A stretch of 5,154 nucleotides of DNA, taken from an uncultured Ruaniaceae bacterium. Its GTDB lineage: Bacteria > Actinomycetota > Actinomycetes > Actinomycetales > Beutenbergiaceae. The DNA lies in contig CAMXUZ010000280.1 in the NCBI GenBank assembly GCA_947251855.1, positions 1 through 5,154 of the forward strand, written 5' to 3'. Both the position numbers and the translations under genes were made by a program. Shown here one piece after another: positions 1 through 5,152 of the stretch (position 1 is its first letter; every line of letters starts with the position of its first letter). The notes beneath the pieces are model-generated. The model was not told where the DNA came from and did no database searches. It saw only the letters and a list, made by a program, of their open reading frames with translations.

Positions 1-1013
1 GGCCGGTCCGGCACGCGCACACGGACGGTGAGGAAGCGCCCGGCGCTCGTCATGCCGTGACGCAGCACCCGCATGAGCACGAGGGGATCGATGTTCCCGC
101 CGGTGAGCACGATCACGAGCGGGCCTTCCTGCCACGTCCCGGCCCCCGCGATCGCCGCAGCCACCCCCACCGCCCCGGACGGTTCGACGACGAGTTTCGC
201 CCGCTCGGCCAGGAGCAGCAACGCCTGCGACATCTCCTCCTCGCTGACGAGGTCGATGCGGCGCACTTCACGGCGAACGACCTCGAGGGGCACATCCCCG
301 GGCCGGCCGACGGCGATACCGTCGGCCATCGTCGTCATCGTCGACAGCGGGACCGGCGTTCCCCGCGAGAGGCTCTCGGGGTAAGCGGCTGCCCCGCGCG
401 CTTGTACACCGACGACGTCGACGCCCTGCCCGAGCGCCAAGCGGACGGCGTGGGAAACTCCGGCGAGCAGTCCGCCTCCGCCCGTAGGGACGAGCACCGT
501 CTTCACCTCGGGTACTTGCTCGGCGATCTCTAACCCGAGCGTGCCCTGCCCGCGGACGATATCGGCGTGGTCGAAGGGGTGGATGATCGTGCGCCCGGTG
601 CGCTCCGAGTCTTTCACCGCCTCCTCGAGGGCGTCATCGATCGTCGCTCCGGTGAGGATGGTTTTCGCCCCGTAGCTCCGGGTCGCCATCACTTTGGGGA
701 TCGCCGCAGAGGCGGGCATGTACACCGTCGCCTCGATCCCTAGGTGCCGGGCGGCGAGCGCCACCCCTTGCGCGTGGTTACCCGCGCTTGCGGCAAGCAC
801 CCCAGCTTCTTTCTCCGCATCTGAAAGGTTGAGCATGCGGGCGTATGCCCCCCGGATCTTGAACGAGCCGCCTTGTTGGAGGTTCTCGCATTTCAAGTAC
901 ACCGGTACGCCCGCGAGGTTGCTCAGCGCGCCGGAGTATTCGATCGGCGTGCGCGGGGCAACATTTTCGAGTTCGGCCGCGCATTCGCGTAATTCTTCGA
1001 GGGTAAACGGCAC
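1..1013 (-). CDS. ilvA: Threonine ammonia-lyase (threonine dehydratase), 3' end cut by window edge
   Basis: PLP enzyme that deaminates L-threonine to 2-oxobutanoate, the first step towards isoleucine, in the cytoplasm. From the GTG start, 337 residues are visible. The PLP-lysine motif GSFKIRGA places the Schiff-base Lys at 52. SAGNHAQG (76-83) matches the substrate/PLP loop, PTGGGGLLAG (176-185) the phosphate-binding glycine loop, and LTGGNID (303-309) the end of the catalytic domain. The segment after about 310 (LMRVLRHGMTSAGRFLTVRV) matches the junction to the C-terminal ACT-like domain of the roughly 400-residue single-ACT form, so about 60-70 residues lie outside the window. The ACT domain usually mediates feedback or valine response, but it cannot be judged here. 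GTG was chosen because it has AAGGAGG seven bases upstream and gives a normal N-terminus; an in-frame ATG at 1034 adds seven residues. It lies downstream of the AI-2E gene on the same strand. Biosynthetic and catabolic roles cannot be separated without the C-terminus. No frame disruption is seen. Confidence 0.95.
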   Translation of the reverse strand, partial: MPFTLEELRECAAELENVAPRTPIEYSGALSNLAGVPVYLKCENLQQGGSFKIRGAYARMLNLSDAEKEAGVLAASAGNHAQGVALAARHLGIEATVYMPASAAIPKVMATRSYGAKTILTGATIDDALEEAVKDSERTGRTIIHPFDHADIVRGQGTLGLEIAEQVPEVKTVLVPTGGGGLLAGVSHAVRLALGQGVDVVGVQARGAAAYPESLSRGTPVPLSTMTTMADGIAVGRPGDVPLEVVRREVRRIDLVSEEEMSQALLLLAERAKLVVEPSGAVGVAAAIAGAGTWQEGPLVIVLTGGNIDPLVLMRVLRHGMTSAGRFLTVRVRVPDR

Positions 1014-1020
1014 TGGTGTT

Positions 1021-1027
1021 CCTCCTT
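1021..1027 (-). promoter_or_regulatory. Ribosome-binding site for the GTG start of ilvA
   Basis: On the minus strand AAGGAGG lies seven bases before the GTG at 1013. This near-perfect Shine-Dalgarno sequence is the main reason for preferring GTG over the ATG at 1034, inside whose extended reading frame it would otherwise lie. Confidence 0.65.
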
Positions 1028-1040
1028 GGCACATCGTCGT

Positions 1041-1052
1041 ACCTCCAGCCTA
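1041..1052 (-). promoter_or_regulatory. Second start signal of ilvA: GGAGGT plus overlapping -10-like box
   Basis: GGAGGT (1046-1041) sits six bases before the in-frame ATG at 1034 and could be its ribosome-binding site. Directly upstream, TAGGCT (1052-1047) fits the loose actinobacterial TANNNT -10 pattern. If that box were used, transcription would begin near 1039-1040, GGAGGT would not be in the mRNA, and only the GTG start would work. No good -35 box is visible, so the promoter reading is weak. Confidence 0.3.
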
Positions 1053-1133
1053 GACGAGGCTGTGGCTCTCGTTCGGATCGCTCGGGTCGGCTCGCGCCTG
1101 TGCCCCGTCCGGGGTTCCTCTCCCCTACCCGCA

Positions 1134-2435
1134 TCACGCCCGGCGCCAGCGCCGGGTGGTCTCGATAAGGATCTTCCGCCGGGACGGTGGGGCTGGGTCG
1201 TGTCCGTTGAGGTACTGCAGCGCGGTGTTGACGATCGCGAGGATCGGCACCGCGAACAGCGCCCCGACGATCCCCGCGACGATTGTTCCGGCCGCGACGG
1301 CGAGAAGCACGCCGACCGGGTGCAGGCTCAGGGCCTTACTCATGAGCATCGGCTGCAGGAGGTTCGATTCGAGTTGCTGCACCAGGAGCACGACAACGAG
1401 CATCGCGACCGCCGTGCCGAGCCCGGAATCCACGAGCGCCACGGCTACCGCAACGGCTCCCGTGACGGTCGCCCCGACGATGGGGATGAACGAGCCGAGG
1501 AAAACCAGCACTCCGATCGGGATCGCGAGGGGAACCCCGAGCAACAGAGCGCCGAGGCCGATCCCGATACCGTCGACGAGTGCGACCATGATCTGGGTGC
1601 GCGTGTACGCTCCGAGGGAGAGCCAGGAACGCAGCCCCGCACCGTCCACACGCTCCCGTGCCCGAGCGGGAAACAACCGCACGACCCAGGTCCAGATCTC
1701 CCGGCCATCCTTGAGGAAGAAGAACAGGCAGAACAGCGCGATGAGGGCCCCGGCGAACACGTGCCCGACGGAGGAGGTGACCGACATCGCCCCGCTGAGG
1801 ATCCTATCCATGTTCTGACTGACCTGCTGTTGCAGTTTGTCGATGTACTCCTGGATCGCGCTTTCTTCGAGGTTGAGCGGCCCAGAGCTCAGCCACGCAA
1901 CCACCTCGTTGAATCCCTGGACGGCCTTCTCCCCGAGCTGGCGCACGTCGTCGGTGATGGTGGCGCTGACGATGAACACCAGCCCCGTGACGGCACCGAG
2001 CGCCATGAGCAGGCTCACCGTGGCGGCGAGACTGCGGGGAAATTTGAGTTTCTCCGAAAAGAAGTTCGTCATCGGCGCGAGGAGCGCGGTCACGAGGCCG
2101 GCCACGAAGACCGGGATGACGACGGTCTTGATCTGCACGAGGAGCCACAGGAAGATCGCACTCGCGGCGACGATTGCGATGAAGCGCCATGCCCATCCCG
2201 CCCCTGCCCGCACGGCGAACGGAATCGCCGTTTCCCCCGGAGTCATCTGCAGGGAGACATCCGTGAGCATCGATTCTGCCGGGATCTCCGGACCCGACCA
2301 TTGTTCGTCTTCGTCGAACCGGTCGGCGCCGCCGCCAGCGCTTCCTTGCAACTGCCCCTCAGTATCAGAGTCCGGACGAGTCGACTCAGCCGACTCTTCG
2401 GGTGGAAGGTCGCCTGAGTTTTCCGTGTCAGCCAT
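1134..2435 (-). CDS. AI-2E family (PF01594) polytopic membrane transporter/permease
   Basis: Integral membrane protein of 433 residues, in the family's usual range. Residues 1-75 are hydrophilic and acidic (many Asp/Glu/Ser/Gly), probably a disordered cytoplasmic tail. Hydrophobic helices follow at about 83-100, 103-121 and 136-157, then a soluble amphipathic segment at 158-218, then helices at about 222-240, 285-336 (two or more), 341-352 and 374-405. The family layout and signatures are present: GSFIPIVGATVTG (314-326) and the stretch around QQLESNLLQPMLMSKAL (353-369). The C-terminus is short and basic, consistent with a cytoplasmic location. The family is named after E. coli TqsA, linked to autoinducer-2 export, but other members act as ion antiporters or have unknown substrates, so no substrate is assigned. 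No Shine-Dalgarno sequence precedes the ATG; a -10-like box lies seven bases upstream. ilvA follows 120 bases downstream without a clear terminator. A long antisense open frame over this gene is a composition shadow. Confidence 0.93.
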   Translation of the reverse strand: MADTENSGDLPPEESAESTRPDSDTEGQLQGSAGGGADRFDEDEQWSGPEIPAESMLTDVSLQMTPGETAIPFAVRAGAGWAWRFIAIVAASAIFLWLLVQIKTVVIPVFVAGLVTALLAPMTNFFSEKLKFPRSLAATVSLLMALGAVTGLVFIVSATITDDVRQLGEKAVQGFNEVVAWLSSGPLNLEESAIQEYIDKLQQQVSQNMDRILSGAMSVTSSVGHVFAGALIALFCLFFFLKDGREIWTWVVRLFPARARERVDGAGLRSWLSLGAYTRTQIMVALVDGIGIGLGALLLGVPLAIPIGVLVFLGSFIPIVGATVTGAVAVAVALVDSGLGTAVAMLVVVLLVQQLESNLLQPMLMSKALSLHPVGVLLAVAAGTIVAGIVGALFAVPILAIVNTALQYLNGHDPAPPSRRKILIETTRRWRRA

Positions 2436-2442
2436 GAGCCCA

Positions 2443-2475
2443 ATGATAATTTGCCGCCGGCGAGTTAGTGCTCAA
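2443..2475 (-). promoter_or_regulatory. Probable promoter of the AI-2E gene, leaderless or nearly so
   Basis: Two overlapping -10 choices exist in the AT-rich patch before the gene. TATCAT (2448-2443) ends seven bases before the ATG, placing transcription start at about the A of ATG. AATTAT (2451-2446) pairs with TTGAGC (2475-2470) at 18-base spacing and gives a start about three bases upstream of ATG. No purine-rich ribosome-binding site lies between. Leaderless mRNAs are common in actinobacteria. The reading is inferred from motifs only. Confidence 0.4.
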
Positions 2476-2607
2476 TCGAGTCGCGACGGTGTTTCCGCGC
2501 ATTCTTGGGCCCCGAGGCTCGAGCATTACGCTGGCGTCGAACTGTCGCTCTGCTGACGATCTTCCATGAGGAGCACCTGGGACGCGAAGGTGGTGGATAA
2601 CCGTCGT

Positions 2608-2626
2608 CACCGCCGCCGCGGCGGTG
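2608..2626. repeat. Inverted repeat / hairpin in the divergent gap
   Basis: CACCGCC and GGCGGTG form a perfect 7-bp stem around GCCGC; an alternative pairing is the 12-base palindrome CCGCCGCGGCGG inside it. No T-tract follows on either strand, so it is not a standard intrinsic terminator. In GC-rich DNA it may arise by chance. Confidence 0.4.
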
Positions 2627-2738
2627 CTGGCCCGTCTGGTTCACGTCCGTCAACCTCAGACTCGATCTTGTTGAGCGCCGACCGGGGCGGCAAGCCCGCG
2701 ATTCCGAGCCGGAGGCGCGGTGGGGTTAAGTTGGTGTT

Positions 2739-2754
2739 GCCGGAATTTTCCGGC
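2739..2754. repeat. Perfect 7-bp inverted repeat upstream of msrA
   Basis: GCCGGAA, spacer TT, TTCCGGC: a perfect palindromic element ending 21 bases before the msrA ATG. A TANNNT-like -10 box (TAAGTT, 2727-2732) lies just upstream and would place the transcription start near the left arm. The repeat could be an operator overlapping the start site or a small hairpin at the mRNA 5' end. No regulator family is assigned and no T-tract follows. Confidence 0.45.
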
Positions 2755-2767
2755 CCCTGGCTGCGTT

Positions 2768-2773
2768 GAGGAG
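2768..2773 (+). promoter_or_regulatory. Ribosome-binding site of msrA
   Basis: GAGGAG precedes two consecutive ATG codons at 2776 and 2779. The gap is two bases to the first and five to the second, so the second ATG is the better spaced start. The choice changes the protein by one Met only. Confidence 0.7.
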
Positions 2774-2775
2774 AC

Positions 2776-3462
2776 ATGATGCAACTCGTTCACCCCGAAA
2801 ATGCCCTGCCCGGTCACCGTGACTACACCTACTCGGTGCCCGCCACCCACGCCGTCCTCGGTACCCCGATGATGGGGCCCTGGCCCGAGGGATCCCGGCT
2901 CCTTACCGTGGGCATGGGATGCTTCTGGGGCGCGGAGCGGATCTTCTGGCAGACCCCGGGCGTCATCGCAACGGCCGCGGGATATCAGGGCGGTTACACC
3001 CCGTATGCGACGTACGAGGAGGTGTGCACCGGTCACGCCGGTCACGCCGAAGTTGTTCAGATCGTTTACGACCCCGCCAGGGTCGACCTGGAGACCCTGC
3101 TCCGGGCCTTCTGGGAGAATCACGATCCCACCCAGGGCTACCGGCAGGGCAATGACCGCGGATCTCAGTACCGCTCCGCGATCTACTGGCACGATCAGGG
3201 AGACGAAGAACTTGTGCGTGCCAGCCGGGAGGCCTACAACGAGGTGGTGCGCGAACACGGCTACCCGGAGATCACGACCGAGCTGCGCCCGGCCACCGAC
3301 GCGGGGCCCTTCTACTTTGCAGAAGAGCTACACCAGCAATACCTGCACAAGAACCCGTGGGGTTACTGCAACCACGGATTCAACGGGATGAGCTGCCCCG
3401 TGGGCATCCTCGCCCAGGACGAGGTTCCCAGCCAGACCTCGATCGCCCGGCCCCAGGAGTAA
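2776..3462 (+). CDS. msrA: Peptide-methionine (S)-S-oxide reductase MsrA
   Basis: Repairs oxidised proteins by reducing the S-epimer of methionine sulfoxide to methionine, in the cytoplasm, with thioredoxin-type electron donors. The 228-residue protein is of the long, E. coli-like class. GCFWGAE (48-54) carries the catalytic Cys49. Residues matching the E. coli active site are present at a constant offset of two: Tyr80, Glu92 (in GHAEVV), Asp127 and Tyr132 (in GNDRGSQYRS). The C-terminal segment GYCNHGFNGMSCPVG supplies the resolving cysteines Cys198 and Cys207, so a three-cysteine relay is expected. The N-terminal 40 residues are the extension typical of the long class. No signal peptide and no fused MsrB domain are seen. 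It is the only confident plus-strand gene here, transcribed away from the AI-2E gene and converging on the FKBP gene 31 bases away, so it is probably a single-gene unit. The start may be the second ATG at 2779. Confidence 0.97.
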   Translation: MMQLVHPENALPGHRDYTYSVPATHAVLGTPMMGPWPEGSRLLTVGMGCFWGAERIFWQTPGVIATAAGYQGGYTPYATYEEVCTGHAGHAEVVQIVYDPARVDLETLLRAFWENHDPTQGYRQGNDRGSQYRSAIYWHDQGDEELVRASREAYNEVVREHGYPEITTELRPATDAGPFYFAEELHQQYLHKNPWGYCNHGFNGMSCPVGILAQDEVPSQTSIARPQE

Positions 3463-3466
3463 CCGC

Positions 3467-3484
3467 GCCCGGAGCGAGCGGGGC
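3467..3484. terminator. Weak hairpin between convergent msrA and FKBP genes
   Basis: GCCC (3467-3470) pairs with GGGC (3481-3484); with one bulged base the stem extends to five pairs around GAGCGAG. It lies in the 31-base gap between two convergent stop codons, where a shared terminator would be expected, but neither strand has a T-tract after it. At best a weak or Rho-assisted terminator. Confidence 0.25.
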
Positions 3485-3493
3485 CTTCTGGCG

Positions 3494-3898
3494 CTACTTC
3501 GCGCCGACGATGTCGACGACGAACACGAGTACGTCGTCGCCGCCGATGCCCGCCTGCGGCACACCGTTAGGCCCGTACCCTTCGTGCGGGGGGATGCTGA
3601 TGAGCAGGCGCGAACCGATCTGCTGCCCGACGAGGCCCGAATCCCATCCTGCGATCACTACGCCCACGCCGATGGGGAATTCGATCGTCGCCCCGCGATC
3701 GTAGGAGTTATCGAAGATGCTGCCGTTCCAGACCTGCCCGAGGTAGTTCACCTCGATCGTTTGCCCGGCTTCAACGATTGCCCCCTCACCGCGCTCAAGC
3801 ACCTCGACGACGAGGTCGGCCGGTGCGGCCGCGTCCGGGAATGACAGTTCCGGTTTGTCTCCGAAGGTGCCGGTTGCTGTGGGCAGTGGTTGGCTCAT
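3494..3898 (-). CDS. FKBP-type peptidyl-prolyl cis-trans isomerase
   Basis: Single-domain 134-residue foldase that catalyses cis-trans isomerisation of Xaa-Pro bonds. No signal peptide, lipobox or membrane helix is present, so it is predicted to be cytoplasmic. Residues 1-27 are a Pro/Ala-rich, probably flexible leader; the FKBP fold occupies about 28-134. Residues lining the FK506-type pocket are recognisable against human FKBP12: Tyr52 (VNYLG), Phe62-Asp63 (IFDNS), Arg68, Val81-Ile82 and Trp85 (VIAGWDSGL), Tyr108 (IPPHEGYG) and Phe126 (LVFVVDIVG). Catalytic activity is therefore expected. The ATG has GAGG four bases upstream (3906-3903), in a TGAGGA context. The gene converges on msrA and lies downstream of the BI-1 gene, separated by a strong terminator, so it needs readthrough or its own promoter. 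An AT-rich patch on the minus strand around 3963-3970 (AATAAT/TAATAT) could be a -10 box, but this would put the terminator hairpin in its leader. Confidence 0.95.
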   Translation of the reverse strand: MSQPLPTATGTFGDKPELSFPDAAAPADLVVEVLERGEGAIVEAGQTIEVNYLGQVWNGSIFDNSYDRGATIEFPIGVGVVIAGWDSGLVGQQIGSRLLISIPPHEGYGPNGVPQAGIGGDDVLVFVVDIVGAK

Positions 3899-3913
3899 TG
3901 TTCCTCAATCCGT

Positions 3914-3956
3914 AAAAATGCGGGTGGCCCCTACTCTAATGAGTCAGGGCCACCCG
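3914..3956 (-). terminator. Strong intrinsic terminator downstream of the BI-1 family gene
   Basis: Arms 3921-3930 (CGGGTGGCCC) and 3947-3956 (GGGCCACCCG) form a perfect 10-bp GC-rich stem. Within the loop, ACTC and GAGT add a 4-bp stem with a TAAT tetraloop after a 2x2 internal loop. On the minus strand the stem is followed after CA by five T residues (3918-3914). No comparable T-run follows on the plus strand, so it acts leftward, ending the BI-1 transcript 45 bases after its stop. It ends only 16 bases before the FKBP start codon. Confidence 0.85.
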
Positions 3957-4000
3957 GGGTCATATTATTCTGCGTTCGGCAGCATCGGGAAATCTGCCGA

Positions 4001-4831
4001 TCAGTCTCGGCCGGCGAAGATCGCGGCGAGGCGCAGGAACTCGATGTAGAGCCACACGAGCGTGACCGTCAGACCGAACGCCGCCGACCAGGCGTACCGC
4101 CGGTCGACACCGTTGCGCACCCCTTGGCTGATGAACTCGAAGTCGAGCATGAGGTTCATCGACGCAAGCACGACCGCGACGAGCCCGATGCCGATCCCGA
4201 GCAGGCCGCTGCGCAGCCCGAACTCCCCGAACGCCCCGGGCGCGAAGAACATCACCGCGAGGTTGACCAGGCAGAACACCGCATACGCGATGGTTGCGAG
4301 CACAACGATCCGGGTGAATCGGGCATTCACCTTCACCAGGCGCGATTTATACAGCGCGAGGCACACCGTGAACGTCACGAATGTCGCGACGATGGCTTGC
4401 ATCACGGCCCCGGAGTAGACCATCCCGAACACCTTGGAGATGGTTCCGAGGAACACGCCTTCAGCAATGGCGTAACCGAGGATGAGGCCGGGGCTCGGCA
4501 CCTTCTTGAAGGCGTTGACTAAGCCAAGTACGAAGCCCACGAGCAGGCCTGTGAGCATCACCGGCATGAACACCGCGGGAGGCACGAGCATCCAGGCGCC
4601 GATGGCGACGAGCACGACCGTCCCGATCGTGAGCGCGGACTTCATGATGACGTCGTCGAGCGTCATCCGCCCCGTCTGCGCACTGGTGGCTGAGGGGCCA
4701 TAGTAGGACTGTTCAACCTGATTGAATTGGTCGACGCCGACCTGCTGACTTGCATACGAGGATTCACCCAGTTGCACTCCGCCGCCGGAGCGACCGAACT
4801 GGGGGTTCGACGTGAAGTAAGGGTTCGCCAT
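4001..4831 (-). CDS. Bax inhibitor-1/YccA family membrane protein
   Basis: Integral membrane protein of 276 residues, closest in my recognition to the actinobacterial BaxI_1 type (PF12811). Residues 1-55 are a soluble Gly/Ser/Gln/Tyr-rich tail beginning MANPYF. Seven hydrophobic helices follow at about 65-83, 86-106, 113-133, 141-160, 174-196, 208-229 and 248-273. Signature stretches include MTLDDVIMKSAL (56-67), KKVPSPGLILGYAIAEGVFLG (around 109-129), LMLDFEFI (227-234) and LVWLYIEFLRL (258-268). Asp230 and Glu263 lie where characterised bacterial homologues have the paired acidic residues of the pH-sensitive calcium leak; that alignment is by eye. Bacterial family members are linked to calcium or proton leak and membrane stress, but the role of this subgroup is unknown. 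AAGGAG (4846-4841) lies nine bases before the ATG. A TANNNT box on the minus strand (TACGAT, about 4865-4870) is a weak promoter candidate. A strong terminator follows the gene, suggesting a single-gene unit. Confidence 0.93.
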   Translation of the reverse strand: MANPYFTSNPQFGRSGGGVQLGESSYASQQVGVDQFNQVEQSYYGPSATSAQTGRMTLDDVIMKSALTIGTVVLVAIGAWMLVPPAVFMPVMLTGLLVGFVLGLVNAFKKVPSPGLILGYAIAEGVFLGTISKVFGMVYSGAVMQAIVATFVTFTVCLALYKSRLVKVNARFTRIVVLATIAYAVFCLVNLAVMFFAPGAFGEFGLRSGLLGIGIGLVAVVLASMNLMLDFEFISQGVRNGVDRRYAWSAAFGLTVTLVWLYIEFLRLAAIFAGRD

Positions 4832-5044
4832 TACGAGTTACTCCTTGATTTTGGTACCGAGGACATCGTAGTCGCAGAAGCTTAAGGTTTCCTGCGTAAT
4901 GCGGTTGGCTCGCGGATCCCGTCCCCGCTACTCAACTCTTGCGCCTTCCTCAACGTGCGTCGATCGGCGGATATTCCGGTGCTGCTGAGCCGTTGTCGAG
5001 GTGTGGGTGACCTCACCGAAGTTGAAAACTCCGCGTTCCTCGCA

Positions 5045-5152
5045 TTAGCTAAGGGCGTAACCCGCGACGAAACGCACGTTAACGTCGTTTGCCTTTGAGG
5101 GCATACTGCCCTCACTTGCTGCGGGTTTGCCAGATTGTGCTGAATCCGCCAT
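5045..5152 (-). CDS. Doubtful 35-codon open frame, possibly the edge of a neighbouring gene
   Basis: On the minus strand an ATG at 5152 opens a 35-residue frame ending in TAA at 5045. The peptide starts MADSAQSGKPAASEG, is hydrophilic and Ala/Ser-rich, and ends VRFVAGYALS. Only two bases precede the ATG in the window, so it cannot be told whether this is a complete small gene, the C-terminus of a gene entering from the right, or chance. Against coding: about half the third positions are G/C, low for this genome; a hairpin and an inverted repeat lie inside it; and other frames are open across the same bases. No homology is recognised. Confidence 0.18.
   Translation of the reverse strand: MADSAQSGKPAASEGSMPSKANDVNVRFVAGYALS
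5070..5090. repeat. Bulged inverted repeat centred on ACGTTAACGT
   Basis: The core ACGTTAACGT (5076-5085) is a perfect palindrome. Adding flanks, AAACG-c-ACGTT (5070-5080) pairs with AACGTCGTTT (5081-5090) as ten base pairs with a single extra C. The absence of a loop suggests a dimeric DNA-binding-protein site more than an RNA hairpin. No regulator is assigned. It lies about 240 bases upstream of the BI-1 start. Confidence 0.4.
5096..5114. repeat. 7-bp hairpin TGAGGGC / GCCCTCA
   Basis: A perfect 7-bp stem around the loop ATACT. Plus-strand downstream sequence (CTTGCTGCGG) and minus-strand downstream sequence (AAGGCAAACG) both lack a T-tract, so terminator function is doubtful. It lies six bases from the bulged inverted repeat to its left. 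Confidence 0.4.

Larger units (their letters stand above)
2436..2775. other. Divergent intergenic region between the AI-2E gene and msrA
   Basis: About 340 bases with no convincing gene. Short open frames exist (minus strand from a TTG at 2653 to 2465; plus strand 2566-2769), but they lack ribosome-binding sites, are Arg-rich and resemble no family I know. The region should contain both divergent promoters. It holds GC-rich fold-back sequences, including the hairpins at 2608-2626 and 2739-2754 and a longer potential stem pairing GCGCC (2675-2679) with GGCGC (2714-2718) around a small GGGC/GCCC hairpin. I recognise no riboswitch, tRNA or named small RNA. Confidence 0.6.

Noticed and set aside
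57..533. 158-codon plus-strand open frame over ilvA
   Set aside because: Antisense to the ilvA catalytic domain; the translation is Arg/His/Asp-rich and unlike any family, and no ribosome-binding site precedes it.
1103..1114. CCCC-GTCC-GGGG hairpin between the AI-2E gene and ilvA as a terminator
   Set aside because: Only four base pairs and no T-tract on the minus strand, so it does not support separating the two genes.
1026..2417. 463-codon plus-strand open frame
   Set aside because: It lies wholly antisense to the AI-2E gene, whose helices and family motifs are clear. The product is dominated by Arg, Asp, Glu, His, Gly and Pro with no fold or motif, as expected for an antisense shadow of a hydrophobic GC-rich gene.
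2465..2653. 62-codon minus-strand frame in the divergent gap
   Set aside because: TTG start with GAGG directly abutting it, Arg-rich low-complexity product and no recognisable family. It would also cover the probable AI-2E promoter.
2566..2769. 67-codon plus-strand frame just upstream of, and in phase with, msrA
   Set aside because: No ribosome-binding site, Arg/Ser/Gly-rich product, and a stop codon seven bases before the msrA ATG. It is neither an msrA extension nor a credible leader gene.
3890..4522. 210-codon plus-strand frame
   Set aside because: Antisense to the BI-1 gene and its terminator; the His/Glu/Arg-rich product is the complement of hydrophobic codons.
4882..5115. 77-codon minus-strand frame, and the opposing 70-codon open stretch 4886-5098
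   Set aside because: Both are open over the same bases, neither shows genome-typical third-position GC or a known motif, and the minus frame starts at a GTG inside a hairpin. The GDGIREP-like string recalls spurious frames over tRNA T-arms, but no acceptor or anticodon stem could be built.
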